Source: Cryomorphaceae bacterium (GTDB lineage Bacteria > Bacteroidota > Bacteroidia > Flavobacteriales > Schleiferiaceae). Taken from it: DNA of 64,000 bases. The notes beneath the pieces are model-generated. The model had not been told where the DNA came from and did no database searches. It worked only from the letters and a program-made list of their open reading frames with translations. The translations under genes were made by a program, and so were the position numbers. Where the stretch lies: NCBI GenBank assembly GCA_024639785.1, contig JAHEGI010000002.1:1-64000 (forward strand), in the 5' to 3' direction. Positions 8,553 to 16,667 of this stretch are shown here, in pieces (position 1 is the stretch's first letter; every line of letters begins with the position of its first letter).

Positions 8553-8568
8553 GCTTGAGGACTCAAGC
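8553..8568. promoter_or_regulatory. Inverted repeat GCTTGAG-GA-CTCAAGC, candidate operator
   Basis: Perfect seven-base arms around a two-base centre, 63-78 bases upstream of the ATG at 8490. No T-run follows on either strand, which argues against an intrinsic terminator and for a protein-binding site. The dimeric Crp/Fnr-type proteins encoded just upstream are natural candidates to bind it. Confidence 0.4.
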
Positions 8569-8616
8569 CGGTTAGAAACGAATCCCAAATGGATTTAAAT
8601 AGGAAAAAGTGCTAGC

Positions 8617-9204
8617 CTAAAGCTTCTCTAAGATTCGAAAGAAGGTGGCTCGACTAATACCGAGATAGGCAGCCATGTGATTTCGAGTCAGCGATGAACA
8701 GAGCTCGGGGGAGTGAGCCAATAACCATGTGTAATGGTCAAGTGGCTTTTGATGAAGCAGGTGAATGAAGTGTTCACGTGTGTTTTTCAACATGACTTGA
8801 CAAACCACGAAAAATAGCTCATCAAAATGCGCTTCTTTGTGAAATTCTTCCAGGGTGAGTTGATCCAGGCAAATCACGGTGCTCGGACGGCTCACAATGT
8901 ATCGGGTGTCTGCAGGACGGCCGGTAGTGAATCTATGGTGGTTAAAGACGAAGTCGTTGGACGTGTAGGCCTGTGGAATGCTAGGTGGTCCTCCATCTCG
9001 TTCCGAAAGTTCATATACGCAGCCTTCGATAATGAAATAGAGATGCGTGGATGCATCATCACGGACGATGATCTCGTGATTCTTCGCGAGCGAAATCGGA
9101 GCAGAAAATGCGTTGATGAAACGCGTCATGAGTTCTTCTAGGCCGGGGTGTAGCTCATGGAATTGAGCCATTAGCACCTGACTCAACGCATTACTAGGCA
9201 TCAT
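8617..9204 (-). CDS. Crp/Fnr-family transcriptional regulator (copy 1)
   Basis: A 195-residue protein with an N-terminal cyclic-nucleotide-binding-type beta-roll (about residues 25-120, with HLYFIIEGCVYELSERDGG), a helical dimerisation segment, and a C-terminal winged-helix reader whose recognition helix is NHMAAYLGISRATFFRILEKL-like (about 172-195). The usual phosphate-binding cassette for cAMP is not evident, as in many Bacteroidota members that sense other or no ligands, and there are no Fnr-type cysteine clusters. It overlaps copy 2 by 11 bases and precedes the putative surface operon, so it may control it. Confidence 0.85.
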   Translation of the reverse strand: MMPSNALSQVLMAQFHELHPGLEELMTRFINAFSAPISLAKNHEIIVRDDASTHLYFIIEGCVYELSERDGGPPSIPQAYTSNDFVFNHHRFTTGRPADTRYIVSRPSTVICLDQLTLEEFHKEAHFDELFFVVCQVMLKNTREHFIHLLHQKPLDHYTWLLAHSPELCSSLTRNHMAAYLGISRATFFRILEKL

Positions 9205-9784
9205 GAAGGGTATTTATGGCTCGGAATAATGAGGATCTTGACAGGCCTAAATACTTGGCTAATTCCTCTCTCGAAATTTGAGATAGAATTTGGTGATTGC
9301 TATCAAGCGTTTTTTGGAGGCGATCAGTTGGTTTTAAAAGACATAAGTCCGTTGACCGTTTGCGGTAATTACCTATATCTCTAGCGGTCAAATTAATAGC
9401 CATACGGAACCCCATGCCGAAACGCTCTGTGATATGTTTGACTTGCTCCCCTGAAATTCCATAAATGGTCCCTGCTTGTTTGCATAGCATCTTGGTGTCG
9501 CAGGTATTGCCGAGGATGAAAGACGACTCGGACCAAAACAACGTCATCGGAGGGATGATTCGATGGCAAACAGTCGTCCCAAAGTGATCGCTATATTCAG
9601 CCAAAGTGGCGTTGGAATTGAAGTACAATACAGGCTTAGACTCGCCAAGGTCCCATACTTTTTGACCAGCGGCTAAATTTCCGATTATTTCAAACTGCAG
9701 AGACCACGCGCTTATGCCATTCTTGAAGTGAGATGATCTCGCTCCAAATAACTTGACTAACTGTTCGGTGATGTGTGCATTCAT
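9194..9784 (-). CDS. Crp/Fnr-like transcriptional regulator (copy 2, divergent)
   Basis: A 196-residue paralogue-like partner of the next gene. The C-terminus has the same reader pattern (SREELAKYLGLSRSSLFRAIN, about 167-190). The N-terminal two thirds are expected to be a cupin/beta-roll sensory domain but have drifted far from the consensus, with several Cys residues (in GNTCDTKMLCK, and elsewhere) not arranged like an Fnr iron-sulfur site. It overlaps copy 1 by 11 bases, so the two are probably made together and could form heterodimers (inference). A -7-like box (TAGCTTTC) lies six bases before the start. Confidence 0.75.
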   Translation of the reverse strand: MNAHITEQLVKLFGARSSHFKNGISAWSLQFEIIGNLAAGQKVWDLGESKPVLYFNSNATLAEYSDHFGTTVCHRIIPPMTLFWSESSFILGNTCDTKMLCKQAGTIYGISGEQVKHITERFGMGFRMAINLTARDIGNYRKRSTDLCLLKPTDRLQKTLDSNHQILSQISREELAKYLGLSRSSLFRAINTLHDA

Positions 9785-9790
9785 CCATGC

Positions 9791-9798
9791 GAAAGCTA
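9791..9798 (-). promoter_or_regulatory. -7-like element (TAGCTTTC), 6 bp before regulator start
   Basis: TAGCTTTC on the minus strand differs from TAnnTTTG only at the last base and ends six bases before the ATG at 9784. Confidence 0.4.
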
Positions 9799-9855
9799 AT
9801 TTTTTTCCACAGCAGACTTATCACTTTTTTTGAGCAAAGAACTTGCTATTCGCTT

Positions 9856-10629
9856 CTAATCCATCCCATTATCTAAATTCATAGGAACGGGGCCCGTTAA
9901 GCGCTCCCTCAAATGCCAGCGATTAAAGCGATAAAAATCCAGCATGCCTTGCTCAACGTCTTGGATGATTCTTGGGGCTGAAACTCTCAAGTCCACTTCA
10001 ATCACAGGATGTTTTAATGCGTTCCATAAATGCTTGAATAAGTGGGGTAAAAAACCCGCTTTTAAATCATGGAAATAGGGTATTTCAGGGGAGTGGTAGC
10101 GGATAGAATAGAAGACGACGGGGACTTCATTTCGCATCGCCTCGACGAATAGGCCTGGCTTGACGGGGTAGATGTCATGCGTGCCCGATGTACGGCCTTC
10201 TGGGCAAACAAAAATGCTGAGGCCTTTCCGAATGCGCTCCACAATCTCTTTGCGAATTTTCTTCCCGGCTTCGGGACAATGCCGACGTACCCAAATAGTA
10301 TTCAATCCTTGTCCGAGCCAACCGATTAGTGGCCAGTTCTTGAATTGATCGGCAACAATCATGACAGCGGGCCGATGTCCTATATTGAAAAAGATGTCAT
10401 AATACGAAGGATGATTGCACATAATTAATGCGGGATCCTTCGGCAAATCACCGATAATATTGAGTCGAATTCCCAGGACTTTGTGAATGATAAACATGCC
10501 CTTGCGATGCACATTGAAGGCTGCTTGACCCCCCAAAAGTCCACGAGTCAGCGGAATAGCCACGCTGATGGCGGTCATTAGTAGAGTGAAGAAAAATATC
10601 CTCACGAAGGCGCGCAGGTGCAATAGCAT
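9856..10629 (-). CDS. plsC: 1-acyl-sn-glycerol-3-phosphate acyltransferase
   Basis: A 257-residue PlsC-family acyltransferase that would transfer a second acyl chain to lysophosphatidate or a related acceptor. The catalytic NHxxxxD motif is NHPSYYD (H73, D78) and the acceptor-phosphate motif is CPEGRTSG (E144-G145-R146). One membrane helix near residues 8-30 anchors it in the inner membrane. It lies downstream of an acyl-carrier-protein hydrolase-like gene and pssA, fitting a lipid-synthesis group. It has its own -7-like box four bases before the start. PlsC paralogues with other acceptors (ornithine lipids, for example) cannot be excluded. Confidence 0.87.
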   Translation of the reverse strand: MLLHLRAFVRIFFFTLLMTAISVAIPLTRGLLGGQAAFNVHRKGMFIIHKVLGIRLNIIGDLPKDPALIMCNHPSYYDIFFNIGHRPAVMIVADQFKNWPLIGWLGQGLNTIWVRRHCPEAGKKIRKEIVERIRKGLSIFVCPEGRTSGTHDIYPVKPGLFVEAMRNEVPVVFYSIRYHSPEIPYFHDLKAGFLPHLFKHLWNALKHPVIEVDLRVSAPRIIQDVEQGMLDFYRFNRWHLRERLTGPVPMNLDNGMD

Positions 10630-10633
10630 GAAG

Positions 10634-10641
10634 GAAATTTA
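10634..10641 (-). promoter_or_regulatory. -7-like element (TAAATTTC), 4 bp before plsC
   Basis: TAAATTTC on the minus strand, one base off TAnnTTTG, four bases before the plsC ATG at 10629, inside the short gap after the acpH-like gene. Confidence 0.4.
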
Positions 10642-10663
10642 GTTTTTTCCTTTGAATCTCACA

Positions 10664-11248
10664 CTATCTGAGGGAGTAAAGTCCAAATTCTTCTTTGAGA
10701 TCTGGCCAAAATCCCGCGAAGGTCTCTTCCAATTCGGTATAGGCGCTCTCTAGAGCCTTCGCCCCATGAGCCATTGGGTTGTTATGGGGAAATCGCTGCG
10801 CCATCTGCTTAAGGACGCGATCAACTCCTGCAATTTCAGCATAGCCGAGAAGCCAATTGCCCCGTTCCATGGCCTGCACTATATGACCTGCCTGGGGATG
10901 AAATACTAGGGCATGCGCGCTTAACACACGATGGGCATCTTGCGCGAAATGAACGGGATCCAAGCCTTCGGTGTACAGGGCGAAATCTCGAGCAAGAAAA
11001 TGATCCCAAAACACATCCAGCAAAACACCTCGGAACAGGCCATAGGATGGATCCAAAAGCTGTTTGGCCGCTTTCACCCGTAGGTGGGAATCTGTGAACG
11101 AATCAATACGACGATGAAGTAAAACGCCTGCAGCATAGGAAGGCTCTAGGGTTTTCCATAGATTTCCCTTCACTCGATCGGCGAAGAAATTGCCCGCCAT
11201 GATTTTTTCTCCGCCAGGAGAAAGGACCAGGTGGGCGAGGAAGTTCAC
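10664..11248 (-). CDS. ACP phosphodiesterase-like protein (DUF479/AcpH)
   Basis: A 194-residue helical protein of the AcpH (acyl-carrier-protein phosphodiesterase) family, which removes phosphopantetheine from ACP. The family's N-terminal MNFLAHLxLS, the GNFFADxVKG segment, HRRIDxFTDxH (residues 45-55) and the DVFWDHFLARDF segment are all present; the conserved His/Asp residues in these form an HD-like metal site. Length is normal. It overlaps purS by four bases and is followed by plsC. Many Bacteroidota DUF479 proteins have not been tested for the ACP reaction, so the activity is by family only. Confidence 0.82.
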   Translation of the reverse strand: MNFLAHLVLSPGGEKIMAGNFFADRVKGNLWKTLEPSYAAGVLLHRRIDSFTDSHLRVKAAKQLLDPSYGLFRGVLLDVFWDHFLARDFALYTEGLDPVHFAQDAHRVLSAHALVFHPQAGHIVQAMERGNWLLGYAEIAGVDRVLKQMAQRFPHNNPMAHGAKALESAYTELEETFAGFWPDLKEEFGLYSLR

Positions 11249-11499
11249 GCTTGATTGAAGAGCTCGAATGTGTAGCTCTCCATGATTTGATTTGCCAGCA
11301 TTTTTTGGCAGGCAATATCTACTTTTTCAGTCGCCTCCTCTTTGCTTGTGGCTTCAATTTCTAGGGTAATGTGCTTGCCAATGCGCACATTGCTAATTTC
11401 GGACAAACCAATGTTGGCCATGCTTTGGCCTACTGTTTTTCCTTGTGGGTCTAACAGAGCTTTCAGGGGCATTACGTCAATTTCGGCGCGGAATTTCAT
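11245..11499 (-). CDS. purS: Phosphoribosylformylglycinamidine synthase, PurS subunit
   Basis: An 84-residue PurS protein, the small subunit that joins PurL and PurQ in the fourth step of purine synthesis. The segments MKFRAEIDVMPLKALLDPQGKTV and GLSEISNVRIGKHITLEIE are typical of the family, as is the length. It overlaps pssA (before) and the acpH-like gene (after) by four bases each. purL and purQ are not in the window; many Bacteroidota encode one large PurL, so the presence of a separate PurS is worth noting and implies a small PurL and PurQ elsewhere in this genome. Confidence 0.85.
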   Translation of the reverse strand: MKFRAEIDVMPLKALLDPQGKTVGQSMANIGLSEISNVRIGKHITLEIEATSKEEATEKVDIACQKMLANQIMESYTFELFNQA

Positions 11500-12188
11500 G
11501 AGGCAGTAGGTTTGAACACTTGTTCTTCAAGTGCGGAAAATACAAGGAGCAAAGGTATGATGAATGCAAAAGCCGCCATCTTAAAAATTATCAACAAACT
11601 CACGGAAATGACGGCGAAAACGATCCGGCTTACCAAGGCTGGGCCGCTTTTGGGCATGTCTTTGAAGCTCATGACTGGCCACGAACAATTTAAAGTGTAG
11701 GTGCTCCAGAGGGTTATGAGCCCGAAAACCACAAATCCGGCGCTGCCCTCAGGTATGGGCCAAACGTCGAGGAATATCCCCCAAACGACGCCAAGAATAA
11801 AAAGAGCATTCGCAGGCGTGGGCATGCCAATGAAGCCTTTGCCCCCCGCCATGCCCAAATTAAATCGAGCCAGTCGGTAGATGGAGGCCAAGGTCGGGGC
11901 CAAGGCAATCAAGGCAAACCACCATGGAAGAAATGTGCGTCCAGCATTGAACCATAGCAGGCCAGGAACCACCCCGAAGGTAATGGCGTCGGCCAAGCTA
12001 TCCAGCTGAACCCCCATAGGACCGTCGGTGCCTAATTTTCGGGCAGCCCATCCGTCCAATAAATCGAAGAGCAAAGCGAGTCCGATACAATAGGAAAGAG
12101 ACTCTAAATCCATGAGGCTCAAAAAAATCAAAGCCAAGCAACCCATCAAGGCATTGCCGAGGGTAAAGGCATTAGGGATCCATCGCAT
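11496..12188 (-). CDS. pssA: CDP-diacylglycerol--serine O-phosphatidyltransferase
   Basis: A 230-residue integral membrane enzyme that makes phosphatidylserine, precursor of phosphatidylethanolamine. The CDP-alcohol phosphotransferase motif is complete: D45-G46-W-A-A49-R50 ... G59 ... D63 ... D67. There are six to seven hydrophobic helices. I chose ATG 12188 (MRWIPNAFTLGNALMG), which matches the usual start of the family and has a perfect TACCTTTG box five bases upstream. An upstream ATG at 12224 would overlap the divergent lnt start by two bases and give 12 extra residues. It is the first gene of the pssA-purS-acpH-plsC group. Confidence 0.92.
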   Translation of the reverse strand: MRWIPNAFTLGNALMGCLALIFLSLMDLESLSYCIGLALLFDLLDGWAARKLGTDGPMGVQLDSLADAITFGVVPGLLWFNAGRTFLPWWFALIALAPTLASIYRLARFNLGMAGGKGFIGMPTPANALFILGVVWGIFLDVWPIPEGSAGFVVFGLITLWSTYTLNCSWPVMSFKDMPKSGPALVSRIVFAVISVSLLIIFKMAAFAFIIPLLLVFSALEEQVFKPTAS

Positions 12189-12193
12189 AAATC

Positions 12194-12201
12194 CAAAGGT
12201 A
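12194..12201 (-). promoter_or_regulatory. -7 promoter element (TACCTTTG), 5 bp before pssA
   Basis: Perfect TAnnTTTG on the minus strand, five bases before the pssA ATG. The whole divergent gap to lnt is only 34 bases, so pssA must start transcription at or near its start codon. Confidence 0.6.
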
Positions 12202-12222
12202 GCCGTACTTTTAACTCCATCC

Positions 12223-13884
12223 ATGAAGAAGATCATTTTTGCCATCGCGACGGCCGTTTTGCTGAGTGTTTTTTGGCCCGGCGTGTGGGGTGTGGAGACG
12301 CAGCCCTTCACTATTACTTGGCTCTTTGCCCTGGCCCCCTTGTTGGCGCTGGAGCGTTCCATTCGCTACGATGCCTTTGGGAAGAAGGGATGGCGGACGT
12401 TTGGGTTTGCTTGGTTGAGCATGGGTTTGTTTAATGCGGGCACGACGTTTTGGGTGTGGAATGCACATTGGTCGGGGGTGGTCGCCACGGTGCTGATCAA
12501 TGGCGGCCTCATGGCAGCGGTTTGGGCCTTGTACGCATGGGTGGCCCGCGTGCATTCCCAACGCTTGGGCTATTGGGCCTTGGTCAGCGGATGGTTGGCG
12601 CTGGAGGTATTCCACGAGAATTGGGCCTTTAGCTTCCCTTGGTTGGATTTAGGCCATGCGTTTGCGGCGACTCCAGGCGCTGTTCAATGGTATGAATACA
12701 CGGGCCACCGCGGGGGCACCCTTTGGTTGCTCATTTCTAACATTGTTTTTATCGAAACCTGGTACAAGACCAAGGATGCGGAAGGCCGAATCGGCTGGTC
12801 CTCATGGAAATCCATGCTCCGTTCGCCGCTTCCCTATGTCTGGGGGCTCCCCTTGGTGCTGAGTTTGGGCATTTGGGCAGGGCTAAACACCGAGGATGAA
12901 CGCCAGATTTGGGCCACCTACGTGCAGCCCAACGTGGATCCCTACACGGATAAATTCTCCACGCCGGACCTGCGGCAGGCGCATGTCTGGGTCGATAGTT
13001 TGCTTACAGACTTTGGGGGGATAAAACCCTCGGAAAACCCTCGGATTCAGCGTGTGCCCTCCGCCTTGGTGGTCTTTCCCGAAACCTTTCTCCACGAAGG
13101 CATTCAAGAGCGCTATGGTAATGCCTTCAAGCCCATTCATGCCTTGGATACGGTGCTTCAAGCATATCCGGGCACGTCTTTACTCATAGGGGCTTCCACC
13201 TACGAGCTCTACAATGCAGGTGAAGAAACCCCTACGTCTCGCCCCATTGACACACAGGGCCGTCGCTTCTATGACAGTTACAACACGGCGATTGAGCTGA
13301 CCAACAGCCAGCCGATGGAATTCTATCACAAGTCCAAGCTGGTAGTTGGGGTAGAGTACATGCCTTTTGCGAGTACCCTGAAATCCCTGATTGGCGATGC
13401 AACGATTGCTCTGGGCGGAACGACGGGCACTTTGGGCACCCAGGAAAAACGTGAAGTGTTTGCCTTATCGGACACCACCATTAAAGTGGCTCCTATCATA
13501 TGCTGGGAACAGGATTATGGCAGCTATGTGCGAGAATACGCTCAGCAAGGCGCCAACCTTTTTGCCATCATGACCAACGATGGATGGTGGGGCAACACCT
13601 TGGGGCACGTCAGCCATTTCCACTATGCCCGTTTGCGTGCGATTGAGAACCGCCGGGCCGTGGTACGCGCGGCAAATACGGGGATTTCAGGATTTATTAT
13701 GCCAGGTGGGCAGGCCTACAGCTGCAAAACCTGGGATGAAAAGGGCCTGGCATCTGCGCGGGTGACTTTAATGAACAAGAAGACCTTTTTTACACAGTAT
13801 GGCGACTTAATCGGCCGGGGAGGAGCGTTGCTTTTTCCCCTGCTTTTACTGAGTGTTTTGGTCCGTCAGCGCGTCCAGCGTTAA
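12223..13884 (+). CDS. lnt: Apolipoprotein N-acyltransferase
   Basis: A 553-residue inner-membrane enzyme that adds the third acyl chain to the N-terminal Cys of lipoproteins. The N-terminal half has six or so membrane helices; the rest is a periplasmic nitrilase-type domain with the catalytic triad visible: E287 in VVFPETF, K370 in YHKSKLV and C427 in IICWEQDYG. The SFPWLDLGHAFA and TNDGWWGNTLG segments are also family hallmarks. The start is the ATG at 12223 (MKKIIFAIATAVLL); the frame runs upstream to 12112 but that part only antisenses pssA. Many lipoproteins in the window (SusD, OmpH-like) would be its substrates. Confidence 0.93.
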   Translation: MKKIIFAIATAVLLSVFWPGVWGVETQPFTITWLFALAPLLALERSIRYDAFGKKGWRTFGFAWLSMGLFNAGTTFWVWNAHWSGVVATVLINGGLMAAVWALYAWVARVHSQRLGYWALVSGWLALEVFHENWAFSFPWLDLGHAFAATPGAVQWYEYTGHRGGTLWLLISNIVFIETWYKTKDAEGRIGWSSWKSMLRSPLPYVWGLPLVLSLGIWAGLNTEDERQIWATYVQPNVDPYTDKFSTPDLRQAHVWVDSLLTDFGGIKPSENPRIQRVPSALVVFPETFLHEGIQERYGNAFKPIHALDTVLQAYPGTSLLIGASTYELYNAGEETPTSRPIDTQGRRFYDSYNTAIELTNSQPMEFYHKSKLVVGVEYMPFASTLKSLIGDATIALGGTTGTLGTQEKREVFALSDTTIKVAPIICWEQDYGSYVREYAQQGANLFAIMTNDGWWGNTLGHVSHFHYARLRAIENRRAVVRAANTGISGFIMPGGQAYSCKTWDEKGLASARVTLMNKKTFFTQYGDLIGRGGALLFPLLLLSVLVRQRVQR

Positions 13885-13909
13885 GCACCTCTATCCGCAA
13901 GGCGTGAAT

Positions 13910-13917
13910 TACCTTTG
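13910..13917 (+). promoter_or_regulatory. -7 promoter element (TACCTTTG) of lpd
   Basis: Perfect TAnnTTTG, 25 bases before the lpd ATG at 13943. It would give a real 5' leader of about 20 bases, unlike most genes in the window. Confidence 0.5.
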
Positions 13918-13942
13918 TGGTCCTATTTAAAAACTTCAAGTG

Positions 13943-15337
13943 ATGCAGTACGACGTCGTAGTTATTGGTTCCGGTCCCGGTGGATATGTTAGCGCTATTC
14001 GCTGTGCGCAATTGGGCATGAAAACCGCCATTGTTGAGAAGTATTCAACCTTGGGTGGAACCTGCTTGAATGTGGGCTGCATTCCTTCCAAAGCGCTTTT
14101 GGATTCTTCCGAACATTACCACAACGCCGTTCACAGTTTTGCAGAGCACGGCATCGACGGCGCCGCCCCAGTGGTCAATATGGAAAAGATGATTGCCCGA
14201 AAGCAATCCGTCATCGACGTCACCTGCCAAGGCATTGACTTCTTGATGAAGAAAAACAACATTGACGTGCACCATGGTGTCGGCAGTTTTAAGGATGCTC
14301 ACACCATCACGGTGGCTGGCGAAAAATCGACCGAAATCACCGCCAAAAACGTCATCATCGCCACGGGCTCGAAGCCCATTGAATTGCCCTTTGCCACCTT
14401 CGACAAGGAGCGCGTCATTTCCTCCACGGAGGCCTTGAAATTGACGGAAGTTCCCAAGCACCTGATCGTCATTGGCGGCGGTGTCATCGGCTTGGAATTG
14501 GGCTCGGTCTACAAGCGTTTGGGCGCTGACGTTTCGGTAGTCGAATACGCCGACAGCTTGATTCCCGCTATGGATGCCGCCTGTGGCAAAGAACTCCAGC
14601 GCACCCTGCGCAAATTGGGCATGAACTTCCACATGAGCACCAAAGTGGAAAAGGTGAGCCGTAAAGGCGAAACCGTTACGGTGGAGGCGGTCGACAAAAA
14701 AGGCGCTCCCGTGAAACTGGAGGGGGATTATGTGCTCGTCGCGGTAGGACGCAAGCCCTACACCGCAGGCTTGAACCTTGAAGCCGCCGGTCTAAGCACC
14801 GACGAGCGCGGTCGCATCGCCGTCAACGACCACTTGCAAACGGCCGTTTCCCATATCTATGCCATCGGCGACGTCGTTCGCGGTGCCATGTTGGCCCACA
14901 AAGCGGAAGAAGAAGGCGTGGCGGTCGCTGAGACCTTGGCCGGCCAAAAGCCCCACATCGATTACAACTTGGTTCCGAACATCGTGTACACCTGGCCTGA
15001 AGTGGCGGGTGTGGGCCGAACGGAAGCCCAACTCAAAGAAGAAGGCCGCGCCTACAAGGTGGGTTCCTTCCCCATGCGCGCCTTGGGCCGTGCCCGTGCC
15101 TCTATGGACATCGACGGCATGGTGAAAATCTTGGCGGATGCCCAAACGGACGAAGTATTGGGCGTGCACATGGTCGCTGCCCGTGCGGCAGACCTCATCA
15201 TGGAAGCCGTGGTCGCCATGGAATTCCGTGCCTCAGCCGAAGACATCGCCCGTATTTGCCACGGACACCCTACCTACACGGAGGCCATCAAGGAAGCTGC
15301 TTTGGACGCTACCGGTAAACGCGCCATACACGCCTAA
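13943..15337 (+). CDS. lpdA: Dihydrolipoyl dehydrogenase
   Basis: A 464-residue FAD/NAD disulfide oxidoreductase, the E3 subunit of 2-oxoacid dehydrogenase and glycine-cleavage complexes. Visible are the FAD motif GSGPGG (9-14), the redox pair C41-LNVG-C46 in GGTCLNVGCIPSK, the NAD motif GGGVIGLELGSVYKRLG, and the C-terminal HGHPTYTEA with the active-site His and Glu. The start is ATG 13943; a GTG directly before it is in frame but unlikely. No E1 or E2 genes are next to it, so this E3 is probably shared among complexes. pabB starts two bases after its stop codon. Confidence 0.95.
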   Translation: MQYDVVVIGSGPGGYVSAIRCAQLGMKTAIVEKYSTLGGTCLNVGCIPSKALLDSSEHYHNAVHSFAEHGIDGAAPVVNMEKMIARKQSVIDVTCQGIDFLMKKNNIDVHHGVGSFKDAHTITVAGEKSTEITAKNVIIATGSKPIELPFATFDKERVISSTEALKLTEVPKHLIVIGGGVIGLELGSVYKRLGADVSVVEYADSLIPAMDAACGKELQRTLRKLGMNFHMSTKVEKVSRKGETVTVEAVDKKGAPVKLEGDYVLVAVGRKPYTAGLNLEAAGLSTDERGRIAVNDHLQTAVSHIYAIGDVVRGAMLAHKAEEEGVAVAETLAGQKPHIDYNLVPNIVYTWPEVAGVGRTEAQLKEEGRAYKVGSFPMRALGRARASMDIDGMVKILADAQTDEVLGVHMVAARAADLIMEAVVAMEFRASAEDIARICHGHPTYTEAIKEAALDATGKRAIHA

Positions 15338-15338
15338 G

Positions 15339-16667
15339 ATGCCCTATACGGCGCAGGTTTTACACGCTGCGCCCGCTGAGGTTCAGACGGGCTTGCGCCG
15401 CGCTGCGCCCAGTTTTTCTCATTTCACGCTGCTTGAAACTGGCCGAGCGCATGGCGCTTTCCAAGAGCCATTAGATCGTTATGACTGGCTGGCGGCTGGC
15501 GGTTGTCTTCGTCGGCATCGGGTGGATGTAGCCACACCCGAGGCCTGGTCTGAATTGGCAGCGGCCTGGCGTGCCAAACCTACCTGGTGGTTTGGCGTCA
15601 TGGCGTATGATGCAAAAAACGCCCTAGAGTCAACCATTCAAAGCCGGCACGCCGCCATCCATGGTCAGCCAGATTGGGATTTTTATGAACCAGAATGGGT
15701 GTTAGAATGCCAGGGAGAGGTGTTGACGTTGCATCTTTCCCATGCCTCAGATCAAACGGCTTCCACGTGGTGGGCTGATATCCAGCGGCGCTCGAGCGAA
15801 GGGCAAACCGTTCCGACAGGCCAAGAAAAGAGGTCCTCTGCTTCGGTGTATTTGCACTCCGATCAGCGCAAAGAAGACTACCTCGACAAAGCGCGCTCCT
15901 TGCAGGCCTTCATGGTGGAAGGGGATGTGTACGAAGCGAATTTATGCGTCCGTTGGCAAGGTCAGGGTTGGGCAGAGCCTGTGCATACTTACCGGGCTTT
16001 GCAAGCCAAAGCGGATGCCCCCATGGCAGGGCTGCACAAAAGCCCCGAGGCCTGGCTATTGTCTGCGTCCCCGGAACGGTATCTCTGTATTCGAACGGAG
16101 GGAAGCGAGCAAGTAGCTTACAGTCAACCCATTAAAGGAACCGCAGATCGCCATACCGATGTCGCGGACTTACTTTCTTCCGAAAAAGAGCGGGCAGAAA
16201 ACACCATGATTGTAGATCTCGTTCGCAACGATTTGAGCCGGGTGGCGCGTCTCTCCACGGTCACGGTGCCACGCTATCTGCAAGTGCGCTCCTTGCCCAC
16301 AGTACATCACCTCGTTTCGACCGTACGTGCAGTATTGCGACCAGAAGTCGATTGGATTTCAGTGCTTCAAGCGAGTTTTCCCATGGGCAGCATGACAGGC
16401 GCACCCAAAATCCGCGCCATGCAACGCATCGAGGAACATGAAAGCGCTCGCCGAGGGTGGTATAGCGGGGCATTGGGTTACGTCCGGCCGGATGGTGAAT
16501 GTGATTTCAATGTCATAATCCGAAGTCTTTTATCCAACGCTGCCTGCGATGAGTGGATGGCTTGGGCGGGTTCTGCCTTGACCGTTTTGGCAGACCCAGC
16601 GTTAGAATGGGAAGAATTGAAGCTCAAAATGAAAGCGCCCATGGAGGCATTACAATCCCATGAATAA
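15339..16667 (+). CDS. pabB: Aminodeoxychorismate synthase component I
   Basis: A 442-residue chorismate-binding enzyme that makes 4-amino-4-deoxychorismate for folate. The PIKGT motif with K266 identifies PabB as against anthranilate synthase, which has PIAGT. Further landmarks are ERAENTMIVDLVRNDL and the SFPMGSMTGAPKIRAM segment. The start at 15339 is one base after the lpd stop; the frame is open upstream only over lpd. Its stop overlaps the tilS start by eight bases. No PabA or PabC is adjacent; folC at 24471 belongs to the same pathway. Confidence 0.92.
   Translation: MPYTAQVLHAAPAEVQTGLRRAAPSFSHFTLLETGRAHGAFQEPLDRYDWLAAGGCLRRHRVDVATPEAWSELAAAWRAKPTWWFGVMAYDAKNALESTIQSRHAAIHGQPDWDFYEPEWVLECQGEVLTLHLSHASDQTASTWWADIQRRSSEGQTVPTGQEKRSSASVYLHSDQRKEDYLDKARSLQAFMVEGDVYEANLCVRWQGQGWAEPVHTYRALQAKADAPMAGLHKSPEAWLLSASPERYLCIRTEGSEQVAYSQPIKGTADRHTDVADLLSSEKERAENTMIVDLVRNDLSRVARLSTVTVPRYLQVRSLPTVHHLVSTVRAVLRPEVDWISVLQASFPMGSMTGAPKIRAMQRIEEHESARRGWYSGALGYVRPDGECDFNVIIRSLLSNAACDEWMAWAGSALTVLADPALEWEELKLKMKAPMEALQSHE

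Noticed and set aside
9820-9855. AGCAA/TTGCT inverted repeat between the regulator and plsC genes
   Set aside because: The arms are five bases only and AT-rich; the adjoining run is on the wrong side for a minus-strand terminator.
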